In this document: one piece after another, positions 55,890 through 64,000 of the stretch
How the letters are laid out: every line of letters starts with the position of its first letter
Numbering within the stretch: the first letter of the stretch is position 1
Assembly (NCBI RefSeq): GCF_004803475.1
Contig: NZ_SRKY01000005.1
Span: forward strand, 124,001 to 188,000
Length of the DNA: 64,000 nucleotides
Direction: 5' to 3'
Source: Aliishimia ponticola
GTDB lineage: Bacteria; Pseudomonadota; Alphaproteobacteria; Rhodobacterales; Rhodobacteraceae
The notes under the pieces: generated by a model
The model's database searches: none
What the model was told of the DNA's origin: nothing
Seen by the model: the letters and a program-made list of their open reading frames with translations, nothing else
Position numbers and translations under genes: made by a program

Positions 55890-55918
55890 TTGACATTCCA
55901 AGACCGAACCAGTATCGA
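55890..55918 (+). promoter_or_regulatory. Probable sigma-70 promoter of ilvE
   Basis: TTGACA at 55890-55895 is followed, 17 bases on, by TATCGA at 55913-55918. The spacing is ideal and the -35 perfect; the -10 is imperfect. A TATAAT occurs at 55937-55942, but without a good -35. The ilvE ATG lies 85 bases downstream. Confidence 0.4.
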
Positions 55919-56002
55919 ATCGCAGGTTTTGTGTAATATAATGTCCACACTGGACGTAGTTGCGCAATTATTGAAAAAGCAAGCCGTGATGAGGAGAGAC
56001 TG

Positions 56003-56872
56003 ATGGCAGGCGCATATGATGACCGCGATGGCAAGATCTGGATGAATGGCCAGATGGTGGACTGGCGTTCCGCACAGGTCCACGTCCTGACCCATGCTTT
56101 GCACTACGCGTCCTCCGTATTCGAAGGCGAGCGTGCCTATAACGGCAAGATTTTCCTAAGCCGCCAGCATTCCGAACGCCTGCACTTTTCGGCCGGCGAA
56201 TTGGATTTCCAGATCCCGTGGACCGTCGACGAGATCGAAGCGGCCAAGCAGGAAGTGCTGACCGCCAATGGCTTCACCGACGCATATGTGCGTGCGGTGG
56301 CATGGCGCGGCGCGGGTGAGGATATGGGCGTCGCGGCGGCGCGAAACCCTGTCAATCTGGCCATCGCGGCGTGGGAATGGGGCAGCTACTATGGCGACGC
56401 CAAGTTCAAAGGCGCCAAGCTGGATATCGCCAAGTGGAAGCGCCCCAGCCCGGAAACGATCCCGGTGCACGCTAAGGCATCCGGCCTTTACATGATCTGC
56501 ACCACGTCCAAGCACGCGGCAGAGGCGAAGGGATGCTCCGACGCGTTGTTCATGGATTATCGCGGTTATGTTGCCGAGGCGACCGGGGCCAACATCTTTT
56601 TCGTGAAGGACGGCGAGGTGCATACGCCCAAGCCCGATTGCTTCCTGAATGGTCTGACACGTCAAACCGTGATCGGGATGCTTCAGGACCGGCAGGTGAA
56701 GGTGCATGAGCGAGTCATCATGCCCGAAGAAATGGAAAGCTTCGAACAGTGCTGGTTGACCGGCACGGCGGCGGAAGTGACTCCGGTGGGGCAAATCGGC
56801 GACTATAACTTCGAAGTCGGTGCGCTGACGCGGGAGATGTCGGAAAGCTACGAAAAGCTTGTCCGCAGCTAA
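56003..56872 (+). CDS. ilvE: Branched-chain amino acid aminotransferase
   Basis: A 289-residue class IV PLP enzyme. The lysine that binds PLP is Lys158 in IPVHAKASGLYM. Other conserved parts are HALHYASSVFEGERAYNG, DALFMDYRGYVAEATGANIFFV (PLP phosphate region) and the LTGTAAEVTPVG loop. It transfers the amino group between glutamate and the keto acids of leucine, isoleucine and valine. GAGGAGA precedes ATG 56003. Confidence 0.94.
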   Translation: MAGAYDDRDGKIWMNGQMVDWRSAQVHVLTHALHYASSVFEGERAYNGKIFLSRQHSERLHFSAGELDFQIPWTVDEIEAAKQEVLTANGFTDAYVRAVAWRGAGEDMGVAAARNPVNLAIAAWEWGSYYGDAKFKGAKLDIAKWKRPSPETIPVHAKASGLYMICTTSKHAAEAKGCSDALFMDYRGYVAEATGANIFFVKDGEVHTPKPDCFLNGLTRQTVIGMLQDRQVKVHERVIMPEEMESFEQCWLTGTAAEVTPVGQIGDYNFEVGALTREMSESYEKLVRS

Positions 56873-56879
56873 GAATTCG

Positions 56880-56910
56880 GGCCGCCTTCGTGGGGATCAC
56901 GCGGGCGGCC
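56880..56910 (+). terminator. Hairpin after ilvE
   Basis: GGCCGCC (56880-56886) pairs with GGCGGCC (56904-56910) over a 17-base loop, followed by TTCCCCC, eight bases after the ilvE stop. A weak intrinsic terminator is likely. Confidence 0.45.
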
Positions 56911-57080
56911 TTCCCCCGATCTGACAGGCGCTTTACGCGCTATTGCGGGGCGCTTTGCACCGTGATGAAACGGCCACGCCCGGGCATTCCCGCTTCGCCG
57001 TTAACAATGAATTAAGCATATTCTTCCCATTCAGCAGAAAACGGGCACAATACACCCGAAGGTAGCGAATTGATGAGATT

Positions 57081-58190
57081 ATGCTGGAACTGCTGCTTCT
57101 TTCCGTGATGGCCGTGGCGGGGGCGACTTTGGTGTCCGACTCCTCTGACCATGACGACGAGACTCCCACCGACGGCGATGAGCCTGTCGGGGAGGATTAT
57201 AACGTCCTGAGCAATCTGGAGCAGATGGCAGGCACCGAAGGTAACGATTCCTTCATCATCAATCCCGGCCCGATCCCGAACGCAGCAGATGTCGATTACG
57301 CCGCTTATGACGGCGAAGACCTGCGATATTACACCGAGGATATCGCGGTTGCGCAGGTGGATGGCGGCGCGGGGGATGACGCCTTCACCATCGTCAGCGG
57401 GCAGGTGATTCTGCATACGGGTGACGGGCAGGACAGCGTGGATGCGACCAACCTTGAAGGCGGGCTGATCTTTGCCGGGGAAGGTGACACCGTGATCGGG
57501 TCAGATGTTGCGCGTTCGGGTTTCGTCGGGATATCGGTCACTGGTGCAGGAGAGGTCGAAGGCGGCACCAGCGACGAAGTGATCGTGGCCTTCGGCAGCG
57601 GCGCGTCGGTTTCGGGCGGGGATGGCGATGACAGCCTGCTTAGCGTCGATGGCGCGGCGCGTCTGCTTGGCGGTGCGGGTGACGATTTCATCGACGCCAA
57701 TGCGATCCCGTTGGAATATTCGGGCCATTGGGACCAGTCGGGTGCAGCCGATGGGTATTTGGACATTGTCGATGCGGGTGACGGTAACGACCGTGTCGAA
57801 GATGTGGATAACGGGGATATCGTCACGCTGGGCGCGGGCGACGATCTTGTTACGGCGATCTACGATCACAGCTTTGCGGAATTGGGGCCGGTGATCTTTA
57901 CCGACTTCACGCCGGGGGAAGACCGCTTTTTCATGGATGTCGAAAACCTGATCCCGAACAGCGTTCTGCCGTCAGTGCCCGATTACGACACCTATAGTGA
58001 TGCGCCAGAGGAATGGACCGCGCCGCTGAACGCTTTGCTGGATACCGTCACGGCGGATGGCGACAGCCACGTCTTTGTCGACAACACGCTTGTGGCCAGC
58101 TTTGAGGGGACGGCGGATATTTCGCCGGAACTCTACCTGCGCTTCGACCGATACGGGGCCTATGACGGCATCAGGATGCGCCTTGTCTAA
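57081..58190 (+). CDS. RTX-like calcium-binding acidic protein
   Basis: A 369-residue very acidic protein. The N-terminus MLELLLLSVMAVAGATLV is one hydrophobic segment (signal or anchor). Asp/Gly repeats of hemolysin type occur as VDGGAGDDAFTI, GGDGDDSLLSVDG, LLGGAGDDFIDA and LGAGDDLVTA, which form calcium-binding beta-roll turns. The C-terminus ends RMRLV. It is probably exported by type I or Sec routes. No adhesin or enzyme domain is recognised. The ribosome-binding site before ATG 57081 is weak. Confidence 0.72.
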   Translation: MLELLLLSVMAVAGATLVSDSSDHDDETPTDGDEPVGEDYNVLSNLEQMAGTEGNDSFIINPGPIPNAADVDYAAYDGEDLRYYTEDIAVAQVDGGAGDDAFTIVSGQVILHTGDGQDSVDATNLEGGLIFAGEGDTVIGSDVARSGFVGISVTGAGEVEGGTSDEVIVAFGSGASVSGGDGDDSLLSVDGAARLLGGAGDDFIDANAIPLEYSGHWDQSGAADGYLDIVDAGDGNDRVEDVDNGDIVTLGAGDDLVTAIYDHSFAELGPVIFTDFTPGEDRFFMDVENLIPNSVLPSVPDYDTYSDAPEEWTAPLNALLDTVTADGDSHVFVDNTLVASFEGTADISPELYLRFDRYGAYDGIRMRLV

Positions 58191-58204
58191 CGCGCGGCGG
58201 TGGC

Positions 58205-59146
58205 TCAGGCCTTGGGATCGGTGACAGAGCGTGCTCTGGCCCGGCCGCCTTTCAGACCAAGCTGCCGTTCACGCCAGATGATCAGCGCGCCGCCCGCAAT
58301 GACAAGGCAACCACCCAGCAGCATGGCCGCAGTTGGAAGCTCCGCGAAGACGACCCAGCCAATCACAATCGCAAACAGCATCGAAGCATAGTCGAACGGC
58401 GCCAGCATCGACGCCGCACCGAACCGGTAGGACGAGGTGACAAGAATTTGCGCCACGCCGCCGATCACCCCGGCACCAATCAACAAGGCCAGATCGCTGA
58501 TTTTGGGCACGACCCAGCCGAAGGGGAGTGTCAGCAGCGACAGCACCGTGGCCGTGACCGAGAACCAAAAGACGATGGCGGCGGTGTGTTCGGTTCGGAC
58601 AAGCTGCCGAACATGGACCTGCACCAAAGCCCGCAGAATGGATGACCCCAGAACCATCAAGGCACCGATTGTCGCGGCATTGGTCAGGTCCGACACGCTA
58701 AGACGGGGCCACATGACGATCATCACGCCGATCAGTCCAAGCGCCACCGCAGAGATACGGACAAGGCGAATACGCTCGTTCAGCATTACCGCCGCCAGAA
58801 TGACGGTGAAGATCGGTGTGGCATATCCGATGGCCGTGACTTCAGGCAGCGGCAGCAGGCCCAGCCCGGCGAAGTTCAGCGCCATGGCCGAGGTTCCGAA
58901 CAACCCACGCCAGACATGGCCCATCAGGTTCTTCGGTACGAGGCCTTCGCGCAGTTCGCCGCGCTGCCAGATCCAGAAGGTGATCACCGGGATCGCAAAG
59001 AGAGAGCGGAAGAACACAGCCTCGCCCGATGGGACGTTCTGGGTGGCGACCTTGATCATCGCCGCCATCACCATGAACAGAAACACGGCCATTAACTTGA
59101 GAGTAATGGCAAAGCTGGGATTGTTGGAGATTGCAGGCTGTGCCAT
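58205..59146 (-). CDS. EamA/DMT-family transporter
   Basis: A 313-residue membrane protein started at ATG 59144-59146 (MAQPAISNN); the frame is open further but lacks a site. About ten spans in two EamA repeats. Segments such as FFRSLFAIPVITFWIW, GYATPIFTVILAAVMLNERI and LAPFDYASMLFAIVIGWVVF are typical. A tail of charged residues ends RSVTDPKA. The substrate is unknown. A 42-residue peptide gene lies 44 bases upstream, probably in the same transcript. Confidence 0.87.
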   Translation of the reverse strand: MAQPAISNNPSFAITLKLMAVFLFMVMAAMIKVATQNVPSGEAVFFRSLFAIPVITFWIWQRGELREGLVPKNLMGHVWRGLFGTSAMALNFAGLGLLPLPEVTAIGYATPIFTVILAAVMLNERIRLVRISAVALGLIGVMIVMWPRLSVSDLTNAATIGALMVLGSSILRALVQVHVRQLVRTEHTAAIVFWFSVTATVLSLLTLPFGWVVPKISDLALLIGAGVIGGVAQILVTSSYRFGAASMLAPFDYASMLFAIVIGWVVFAELPTAAMLLGGCLVIAGGALIIWRERQLGLKGGRARARSVTDPKA

Positions 59147-59190
59147 CGCGGCGACACTTGCGTGATTTCCGCCGCGCCGCAAGGGCGCTA

Positions 59191-59319
59191 TCAGCCTATT
59201 TCGACAGAAATTTCAGCCGCTTTGGCCTTTTGCGTCGGGTTCTCGCAAGTGGGGCAAACCATCAGTCCGACCGCGATTGCCAAAGTCAGTGCCGCAAGGC
59301 GAATAGAGTAATGTCGCAT
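59191..59319 (-). CDS. Small exported peptide with CPTC motif (42 aa)
   Basis: A 42-codon frame on the reverse strand from ATG 59317-59319 with GGAGGCG directly at Shine-Dalgarno distance. The first 21 residues (MRHYSIRLAALTLAIAVGLMV) form a signal peptide or membrane anchor, followed by CPTCENPTQKAKAAEISVEIG. The CPTC pair could bind metal or form a disulfide. It precedes the EamA transporter gene. Too short for most gene finders; family unknown. Confidence 0.5.
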   Translation of the reverse strand: MRHYSIRLAALTLAIAVGLMVCPTCENPTQKAKAAEISVEIG

Positions 59320-59449
59320 GATACGCCTCCTTTCAGCGTTGACCCAAGGTTAACACGCACCGCAGCAGGGCGCGGCTGAAATCTTCAGGCGGCACGTGAA
59401 CGTGATAATTGGCGGCGACTTGTTTCAAAGCCGCCCGCCGGTGGCGGGA

Positions 59450-60565
59450 TCAGCCGATATGGCCGCGTGTTTCACCAACCGCGCCGCCGACCTGTCCCCG
59501 GTGCAGCAGAATGTGGTCCAGAAGAACGCAGGCCATCATTGCTTCGCCCACCGGAACAGCGCGGATGCCGACGCAAGGATCATGGCGACCCTTGGTGATG
59601 ATCTCTGCCGCTTCGCCGGTCTTGGTGATCGTCTTGCGGGTTTGCAGGATCGACGATGTGGGCTTTACCGCAAAACGCACCACAACGTCCTGACCGGTGG
59701 ATATACCGCCAAGGATGCCGCCCGCGTGGTTGGACGAATAGACAGGCTTGCCATCGTTGCCCATGAAGATTTCGTCGGCATTGGCCTCGCCGGTCAGCAT
59801 CGCGGCGGACATGCCTTCGCCGATTTCGACCCCCTTCACCGCATTGATCGACATCATGGCGGCGGCAAGGTCCGTGTCCAGCTTGCCATAGATCGGCGCG
59901 CCCAGCCCTGCAGGGACAGAGCGCGCAACGACTTCGATGATCGCCCCGACGGAAGATCCGGATTTGCGCAGCCCGTCAAGGTAGTCGGCCCATGTATTCG
60001 CCGCCTCTGCGTCCGGGGTCCAGAACGGATTCTGGTCGATCTGATCCCAGTCGAACCGGCTACGGTCGATTTCATGCGCGCCCATACGGGTCATGTAGCC
60101 CTTGATTTCGATCTGGGGGGCAAGGGTATGAAGCACGGCGCGGGCCAGGCCACCTGCGGCCACACGCGCGGCGGTTTCGCGGGCAGAGGACCGACCGCCG
60201 CCGCGATAGTCACGGATGCCGTATTTCTGCCAATAGGTGATATCGGCGTGACCGGGACGGAACTTGTCCATGATGTCGCCGTAGTCCTTGGACCGCTGAT
60301 CGGTGTTTTCGATCATCAACTGGACAGAGGTGCCGGTGGTTTGGCCCTCGAAAACGCCAGACAGGATTTTCACCTGATCAGGCTCACGCCGCTGCGTAGT
60401 GTATTTGTTCTGTCCCGGTTTGCGCTTGTCGAGCCATGTTTGCAGCATGGCCTCATCCACGGCGACACCGGGCGGGCAGCCATCGACCGTCGCACCCAAA
60501 GCCGGACCGTGGCTTTCGCCCCAGGTCGTAACGCGGAAGAGATGTCCGAAAGTGTTGAGGCTCAT
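59450..60565 (-). CDS. aroC: Chorismate synthase
   Basis: A 371-residue FMN-dependent enzyme that converts EPSP to chorismate, the last shared step to the aromatic amino acids. It starts at ATG 60563-60565 ([20 protein letters not shown]) after CGGAG; the 50 upstream codons are leader. Conserved segments are [32 protein letters not shown] and the C-terminal [17 protein letters not shown]. Length is typical. A GC-rich hairpin (CCCGCC/GGCGGG) sits at the extreme 3' end, 59434-59448. Confidence 0.96.
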   Translation of the reverse strand: MSLNTFGHLFRVTTWGESHGPALGATVDGCPPGVAVDEAMLQTWLDKRKPGQNKYTTQRREPDQVKILSGVFEGQTTGTSVQLMIENTDQRSKDYGDIMDKFRPGHADITYWQKYGIRDYRGGGRSSARETAARVAAGGLARAVLHTLAPQIEIKGYMTRMGAHEIDRSRFDWDQIDQNPFWTPDAEAANTWADYLDGLRKSGSSVGAIIEVVARSVPAGLGAPIYGKLDTDLAAAMMSINAVKGVEIGEGMSAAMLTGEANADEIFMGNDGKPVYSSNHAGGILGGISTGQDVVVRFAVKPTSSILQTRKTITKTGEAAEIITKGRHDPCVGIRAVPVGEAMMACVLLDHILLHRGQVGGAVGETRGHIG

Positions 60566-60650
60566 GCGCTGGCTCCGTTCAGGTCGGCGCAGGACATACG
60601 CGGGGACGGGCGCGATGTGAAGGGTGATGCGTGTTGCGCGGTGGGGCCGA

Positions 60651-61331
60651 TCACGTCGCCCCGTTGAAGCCGTTCTGTTTGAATCGCACCTTTGCGCCCG
60701 GTCCGGGAGGATCAAGCTCGTATAATGTGGGGCGGGCGCTGAGATAGGATCGCCACGTGCGGACCGTCAGGTCGGAGAGCTTGATCCCGTGTTGGCGCTG
60801 CATCTTCTGCGCCATTTTCTGAAGTTCGAGGCCGCGGCCCTCTTGGCTTCCGGCGGCGATGATCGCGCGGATGTGCTGATCCATCTGGGTAATGTCTTCG
60901 CCCGTGCGGGTTTGGGCGCAGGGGGGCCGCGTCTTTGCAGCAAGCTTATGAAAGGTCGAACAGGCTGCAGTCAGCTTGTCCGGGGCCTTGGCCTCTCCGA
61001 TGCCGATGACGGTATGACCGATTTCGCGCAGGCGCAGGGCCAGATGCGAGAAATCCCCATCCGACGTTGCGATGACATGGGTCGTGATCCCGGCAGTATG
61101 CGCGAACTGCATCGCATCTACTGCCAGCAGAAGGTCAGATGCGTTCTTGCCCGTTCCGGCATGGCAGGTACGCACCCCCGGCACATTGTTCCACCCGCAG
61201 GTTTTCCCGAAATCCGCATAGACGCGCGCGATATCCAGCCGGCCCGCTTGGCGCGCCAGTTCCAGGATCTGCGGCCCGTATCCCGCGCCCAGATTGTCCC
61301 CATCCACGTAAAGTGCTGTTCGCGCCGTCAT
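60651..61331 (-). CDS. NYN-domain protein with C-terminal LOTUS-like domain
   Basis: A 226-residue protein with an N-terminal NYN (LabA/DUF88) PIN-like nuclease fold: [10 protein letters not shown] carries the first metal-binding Asp, [13 protein letters not shown] the second and [15 protein letters not shown] the third. The C-terminal 60 residues ([26 protein letters not shown]) resemble an OST-HTH/LOTUS RNA-binding unit. A ribonuclease role is likely. It sits 85 bases upstream of aroC on the same strand. Confidence 0.82.
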   Translation of the reverse strand: MTARTALYVDGDNLGAGYGPQILELARQAGRLDIARVYADFGKTCGWNNVPGVRTCHAGTGKNASDLLLAVDAMQFAHTAGITTHVIATSDGDFSHLALRLREIGHTVIGIGEAKAPDKLTAACSTFHKLAAKTRPPCAQTRTGEDITQMDQHIRAIIAAGSQEGRGLELQKMAQKMQRQHGIKLSDLTVRTWRSYLSARPTLYELDPPGPGAKVRFKQNGFNGAT

Positions 61332-61449
61332 TTGACCACCTTGGTGTCACGTCCGCCAAATCTTCGCCCTGAAACTTGGCGGAAGAATGACCTTCCTTGG
61401 GAGTTTGGTGGCCCTTGCCACGGCCTGGGGTGCGCCTTACAAGCGCAGC

Positions 61450-61532
61450 TACCTCGGGGTGCCTTCCAAGGCTGAGATGCGTCGCGCGAACCCGTTGAAC
61501 CTGAACCGGTTAGAACCGGCGGAGGGAAGGTA
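61450..61532 (+). promoter_or_regulatory. TPP riboswitch (THI element)
   Basis: The pattern CGGGGTGCC, then GGCTGAGA, then ACCC, then GAACCTGA, then CC GGTTAGAACCGGCG and GGAGGGAAGGTA is the THI-box consensus. TACCT (61450-61454) pairs with AGGTA (61528-61532) as P1. It lies 51 bases before the thiB ATG, so thiamine diphosphate represses the transporter. The ATG of thiB and its GGAGAGAG lie outside the aptamer, which fits translational control. Confidence 0.95.
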
Positions 61533-61583
61533 TCGGACATGTGATCCATATCTGACCTCTCGCCATACGACATGGAGAGAGAC

Positions 61584-62558
61584 ATGAAATACCTCGCAAT
61601 TGGAACGGCCCTTCTGGCGGGCGCGGCGGCAGCGGAAACGCCTGTGCTGACGATCTATACCTATGACAGTTTCGTTTCCGACTGGGGCCCCGGCCCGGCG
61701 ATCGAGAAAGCGTTTGAGGAAACCTGCGGCTGCGATCTGCAATTCGTCGGCGCCGGTGACGGGGCGGCGCTGCTGGCGCGGTTGCGCCTGGAAGGCGCGC
61801 GGTCCGACGCAGATATCGTGCTGGGCCTTGATACCAATCTGACGGCAGCGGCAAAGGAAACCGGCCTGTTCGCGCCGCATGCGGTCGACGCCAGTTTCGA
61901 TCTGCCGATCGAATGGTCCGATGACACGTTCGTTCCGTATGATTGGGGCTATTTCGCCTTTGTTCACAACGCCGATCTGAACGCTCCGGTCAGCTTCAAG
62001 GACTTGGCGCAAAGCGATCTGAAGGTCGTGATTCAGGATCCGCGCTCTTCCACCCCCGGTCTGGGGCTGCTGATGTGGGTCAAGGCGGCCTATGGCGATG
62101 AAGCGCCCGGCATCTGGGACAGTCTGTCCGACAACGTGCTGACCGTGACCAAGGGCTGGTCCGAAGCCTATGGGCTGTTTCTGGAAGGCGAAGCCGACAT
62201 GGTGCTGAGCTATACGACCTCGCCCGCCTATCACCTCATTGCCGAAGAAGACCCGTCCAAAGCGGCGGCCGCGTTCGAAGAAGGCCATTACCTGCAAGTG
62301 GAAGTCGCTGCGAAACTGGCGGCCTCTGACCAGTCCGATCTTGCCGATCAGTTCCTTGCCTTCATGGTGACGGACGCCTTTCAAAGCGTGATCCCGACGA
62401 CCAACTGGATGTACCCCGCTGTGACGCCCGAAGGTGGGTTGCCAGAAGGGTTCGACACGCTGGTGCAACCGGGCAAGGCATTGCTGCTTTCCGCCGAGGA
62501 CGCGGCCAATCTGCGGGATGAGGCGCTGACCGAGTGGCTTGGCGCGCTCTCCAACTAA
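61584..62558 (+). CDS. thiB: Thiamine ABC transporter substrate-binding protein
   Basis: A 324-residue periplasmic binding protein. ATG 61584 follows GGAGAGAG; the upstream frame is not used. The signal peptide is MKYLAIGTALLAGAAAAET. Features of thiamine/TPP binders are VLTIYTYDSFVSDWGPGPAIEKAFE, DIVLGLDTNLT and IQDPRSSTPGLGLLMWV. It delivers thiamine to ThiP and ThiQ. Regulation by the riboswitch just upstream confirms the assignment. Confidence 0.95.
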   Translation: MKYLAIGTALLAGAAAAETPVLTIYTYDSFVSDWGPGPAIEKAFEETCGCDLQFVGAGDGAALLARLRLEGARSDADIVLGLDTNLTAAAKETGLFAPHAVDASFDLPIEWSDDTFVPYDWGYFAFVHNADLNAPVSFKDLAQSDLKVVIQDPRSSTPGLGLLMWVKAAYGDEAPGIWDSLSDNVLTVTKGWSEAYGLFLEGEADMVLSYTTSPAYHLIAEEDPSKAAAAFEEGHYLQVEVAAKLAASDQSDLADQFLAFMVTDAFQSVIPTTNWMYPAVTPEGGLPEGFDTLVQPGKALLLSAEDAANLRDEALTEWLGALSN

Positions 62559-64000
62559 GCCGGTGGCCCGGTGCCTTGGCGGTGATTGCCGCCTTGGCGC
62601 TGGTGCTGGTGGCGCTGGGCGCGGTGATCTTGCGGGCAGAGCCGGGGCGTGGCCTTGGCCCTGCCGATTGGGCCGCGATCCGGTTCACGGTGGTGCAGGC
62701 CGCGCTGTCGGCGCTGATCTCCGCCGGGCTTGCCGTGCCGTTGGCGCGCGCCCTGGCGCGGCGTGATTTTCCGGGGCGGCGTTGGCTGATTACGCTGCTT
62801 GGTGCGCCGTTCCTGCTGCCCGTGATCGTTGCGGTCATGGGCCTTTTGGCGATTTTCGGACGTAATGGCTGGGTGAATACGGCGCTTGCCGCAACGGGGT
62901 TGGAGCCAGTGTCGATCTACGGCATTCAGGGCGTCGTTCTGGCGCATGTGTTCTTCAACGTACCGCTGGCAACGCGGCTTTTGCTGCAAGGTTGGCAGGA
63001 CATTCCGGCGGAAGAGTTCCGCTTGGCCGCGCAGCTTCGTTTCACCAAACGCGATCTGTTCCGGCATCTGGAGTTGCCGATGCTGTCGCGGGTTTTGCCC
63101 GGTGCGGCGGGACTGGTCTTTGTGATCTGCCTGACATCCTTTGCGGTGGCGCTGATCCTGGGCGGTGGGCCGCGCGCCACGACGATCGAATTAGCGATTT
63201 ATCAGGCCTTCCGCTTCGAATTCGATCTGGGCCGTGCGGCGCTGTTGTCGCTGGTGCAAATCGTCGTCGCGCTGGGTGCATGTCTGGCGCTGTTCCGGCT
63301 GTTGCCATTGCACGATCCGGGGCAGGGGTTGGACAGGGTCGTGGCGCGCTGGGATCGGTCGGCATGGGATATGCCAGTCATTCTTCTGGGTGCGGCGTTT
63401 CTTTTGCTGCCGATGCTTGCGGTTCTGGGGCAGGGCGCGTCGGGCTTGTTTTCGATGCCGGACGCCGTTTGGTGGGCCACGCTGCGGTCGCTGATCGTCG
63501 CATTAAGCAGCGCGGCGCTTTTGATGCTGCTTGCGCTGCCGATTGCCACGCTAAGCCTGCGCCATAATGCGGTTGAGGCGATTGGCTTTCTGGGGCTTGC
63601 GACCTCGCCGCTGATGATCGGGACGGGTCTGTTCATCGTCATCTTTCCGATTGCCGACCCGCAGGCCATGGCGTTGCTGGTGACGGTTATCGTGAACGCG
63701 GTGATGGCGCTGCCATTTGCGCTGCGGATTTTGGTGCCGGGGCTTCGGCAGGCGGTCGATGCGCATGGCCGCTTGGCCGCTTCGCTGGGTCTGCGCGGCG
63801 CGCGGCTTTGGCGGATCGTGCTGTTGCCCCGGTTGCGGCGGCCCTTGGGCTTTGCCTTGGGCCTTGGCGCTGCGTTGTCGATGGGCGATCTTGGCGTGAT
63901 CGCGCTGTTTGCCGATCCGGCGCGGGGGACGTTGCCCTTGCAGATCGAACAGCTGCTTGCGGCCTATCGGGTGGAGGCGGCGGCAAGCGCGTCGTTGTTG
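62534..64000 (+). CDS. thiP: Thiamine ABC transporter permease, C-terminus beyond window
   Basis: A 489-codon open frame running past the window end. The start is most likely GTG 62534 (MAWRALQLSRWPGALAV), overlapping thiB by 25 bases; other starts are possible. It has two homologous permease halves with about 12 membrane spans, including EEFRLAAQLRFTKRDLFRHLELPML and the matching AHGRLAASLGLRGARLWRIVLLPRL (EAA loops that dock the ATPase). The ATP-binding ThiQ is expected just after the window. Confidence 0.92.
   Translation, partial: MAWRALQLSRWPGALAVIAALALVLVALGAVILRAEPGRGLGPADWAAIRFTVVQAALSALISAGLAVPLARALARRDFPGRRWLITLLGAPFLLPVIVAVMGLLAIFGRNGWVNTALAATGLEPVSIYGIQGVVLAHVFFNVPLATRLLLQGWQDIPAEEFRLAAQLRFTKRDLFRHLELPMLSRVLPGAAGLVFVICLTSFAVALILGGGPRATTIELAIYQAFRFEFDLGRAALLSLVQIVVALGACLALFRLLPLHDPGQGLDRVVARWDRSAWDMPVILLGAAFLLLPMLAVLGQGASGLFSMPDAVWWATLRSLIVALSSAALLMLLALPIATLSLRHNAVEAIGFLGLATSPLMIGTGLFIVIFPIADPQAMALLVTVIVNAVMALPFALRILVPGLRQAVDAHGRLAASLGLRGARLWRIVLLPRLRRPLGFALGLGAALSMGDLGVIALFADPARGTLPLQIEQLLAAYRVEAAASASLL

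Noticed and set aside
59396-60667. 423-codon forward frame opposite aroC
   Set aside because: Antisense to chorismate synthase, which has full family motifs on the other strand.
1-64000. CRISPR arrays, insertion sequences with transposase, rRNA genes
   Set aside because: None was visible on either strand. The only repeated segments are the Rhs tip and R repeats, the extragenic palindrome and short motifs.

Overview
The window is about 62% GC with tightly packed, often overlapping genes. The gene content points to an alphaproteobacterium of the Rhodobacterales (roseobacter/Rhodobacter group). The petP-petR regulator pair, the hdac-xseB-ispA-dxs order, an NDUFA9-like gene facing uppP and several RTX-type acidic proteins all fit. 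This is inferred from gene families and order, because no rRNA is present.

Layout. 1-6065: a truncated RTX-like secreted protein read leftwards, then a rightward run of secreted proteins (LCAT-like lipase, trypsin-like protease with a coiled coil, unrecognised protein with a peptidoglycan-binding-like tail, 59-residue Cys-rich peptide). 6259-9834: a hybrid sensor kinase with two tandem periplasmic solute-binding domains. 9835-12800: a small horizontally acquired island. It holds two near-identical Rhs tip segments, each fused to a different C-terminal domain and followed by an AT-rich putative immunity gene, and each unit is closed by a second type of repeat. No full-length rhs gene is present. 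This is the most interesting accessory region. 13039-17664: a complete tetronate operon (ltnD, otnK, otnC, otnI) followed by class I fructose-bisphosphatase, which would carry the dihydroxyacetone phosphate product into gluconeogenesis. 18134-21453: a TetR regulator, a molybdopterin oxidoreductase and a small overlapping partner. 21936-22022: tRNA-Leu(CAG).

22151-32976 is mostly housekeeping: NDUFA9-like protein, uppP, glutamate synthase (gltD and gltB separated by two small genes), mtgA and a GST. 33042-42839 holds queG, a lone hydantoinase-A-like protein, msrB/msrA, glutathione peroxidase, a thioredoxin-like protein with one Cys, an EamA transporter, HU with a clear terminator, and the amn-ade purine salvage pair. 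43061-48483 is an acyl-CoA operon ending in a CaiD-like dehydratase. 48485-56872 holds a methyltransferase, a YeeZ-like epimerase, ExoD, the dxs-ispA-xseB-hdac cluster, petR-petP and ilvE. 57081-61331 holds an RTX-like protein, a second EamA transporter with a 42-residue peptide gene upstream, aroC and a NYN-domain protein. 61450-64000 is a TPP riboswitch driving thiB and thiP, the latter cut by the window end.

Start codons were chosen from visible ribosome-binding sites and family N-termini. Family names come from motif recognition, since no database search was possible.
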